Source: an uncultured Eubacteriales bacterium (lineage in GTDB: Bacteria > Bacillota > Clostridia > Christensenellales > UBA1242). Taken from it: 15,405 bases of DNA. Every line of letters begins with the position of its first letter. Position 1 is the stretch's first letter. The stretch covers positions 1 through 15,405 of the forward strand of contig CAJKVX010000018.1 in NCBI GenBank assembly GCA_905203455.1, read 5' to 3'. Below, piece by piece: positions 14,693-15,405 of the stretch. A program made the position numbers and the translations under genes. The notes under the pieces are model-generated. The model was not told where the DNA came from. It worked only from the letters and a program-made list of their open reading frames with translations, and did not search any database.

Positions 14693-15405
14693 ATGCAGAA
14701 GATACCGAAGATTATTCACTATGTTTGGCTTGGAAAAGGGCAGAAAAATGAGTTGTTTTACAAATGCCTTGAAAGTTGGAAAAAGTTTTGCCCTGATTAT
14801 GAAATTAAAGAATGGAATGAAGATAACTTTGATTTTTCAGATTGTAAGTATGCCATGCTTGCTTACAAAAGAAAAAAATATGGGTTTGTTTCAGATTACA
14901 TTAGGGTTAGGGTGCTTTGTGAATTTGGCGGGGTTTATTTTGACACAGACACCGAACTTACAAAACCCTTAGACGATTTGCTTTCAAATGATTTTGTTAT
15001 TGGTTTTGAAAATAAATATCAGTGTTCAACAGCAACCATTGCCTCAGCACCAAACCACGAACTTTTAAAAATTATGACTAATTATTACCTAAAAAAAGAG
15101 GTCGATGAAACAAAAAAATTAGATATCACCCCAAACACGGTAATAATTACATATTTTTTAAAAAAATACTATAATCTTAAATTTAATAAGAAAAAACAAG
15201 TGCTTGAAAATTTGGTCAACAAAAATGGCAAAAAGGTTTTGGTTTTGCCACAGGAATATTTTAGCCCTATTATTTACACAATTAGAAAATTAAAACAAAC
15301 TGAAAACACCTATGCCATTCATTATTTTAACGCTTCATGGTTTACAAAGAGCATGAAAACTAGGGAAAAGTTTTTAAAAGGTGTTTACTATGTTTTTTCA
15401 CCATG
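14693..15405 (+). CDS. DXD-type sugar glycosyltransferase, cut by the window edge
   Basis: The frame is open from ATG 14693 to the end of the window (237 complete codons), so the C-terminus is missing. AAAGGGG lies five bases upstream. The start IPKIIHYVWLG, the segment FVSDYIRVRVLCEFGGVYFD and the DXD motif DTD at residues 84-86 mark the glycosyltransferase sugar-binding family (Gly_transf_sug, GT32-like). The DXD Asp residues hold the metal bound to the nucleotide sugar. No signal peptide is seen, so it should act in the cytoplasm, probably adding a sugar to a surface polysaccharide or lipid. The donor and acceptor are not readable. Surface-glycan genes may continue to the right. Confidence 0.85.
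   Translation, partial: MQKIPKIIHYVWLGKGQKNELFYKCLESWKKFCPDYEIKEWNEDNFDFSDCKYAMLAYKRKKYGFVSDYIRVRVLCEFGGVYFDTDTELTKPLDDLLSNDFVIGFENKYQCSTATIASAPNHELLKIMTNYYLKKEVDETKKLDITPNTVIITYFLKKYYNLKFNKKKQVLENLVNKNGKKVLVLPQEYFSPIIYTIRKLKQTENTYAIHYFNASWFTKSMKTREKFLKGVYYVFSP

Noticed and set aside
14721..14972. 83-codon frame inside the glycosyltransferase gene
   Set aside because: The other frame is open to the window edge, has promoter and ribosome site, and carries the DXD family motifs.

Overview
The window is AT-rich (about one third G+C by eye) bacterial DNA with strong GGAGG-type ribosome sites, U-tract terminators and TTGACA/TATAAT promoters. TGA is a true stop here (cas2 and the gene at 7874 end in it), so the code is not the Mycoplasma one. 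These traits, the type II-A Cas9 locus and the neighbouring families fit a Bacillota lineage, perhaps an uncultured clostridial or Mollicutes-related gut bacterium. I cannot place it more closely.

Positions 1-7840 hold a complete type II-A CRISPR-Cas9 locus: tracrRNA (minus strand, about 394-308), then cas9, cas1, cas2 and csn2 as one tightly packed plus-strand operon (434-6514), then a leader and an array of 18 repeats and 17 spacers (6695-7840). The tracrRNA promoter overlaps the cas9 promoter and ribosome site head to head. The leader has its own promoter and carries a degenerate inverted copy of the repeat that can fold onto the first repeat in a 27-bp hairpin. The class of system is known. 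The Cas9 protein, the leader hairpin, the overlapping promoters and two adjacent spacers with an identical 14-nt seed end are the parts worth a second look.

Positions 7841-15405 look like ordinary chromosome. They hold a shortened DUF2207-type membrane protein; a 48-residue membrane peptide with a near-consensus promoter; a convergent YhhN-family membrane protein; a two-gene operon of an SCP2-like protein with a 12-residue tandem-repeat tail and an iron-type alcohol dehydrogenase; a small three-helix membrane protein; a compact aspartyl-tRNA synthetase without the bacterial GAD insertion; and the first 237 codons of a DXD glycosyltransferase cut by the window edge. Most of these units have a recognisable promoter and terminator of their own.

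In the CRISPR locus, Cas1, Cas2, Csn2 and Cas9 acquire spacers at the leader end. The array is transcribed on the plus strand, tracrRNA pairs with each repeat, and Cas9 uses the resulting duplexes to cut matching DNA.
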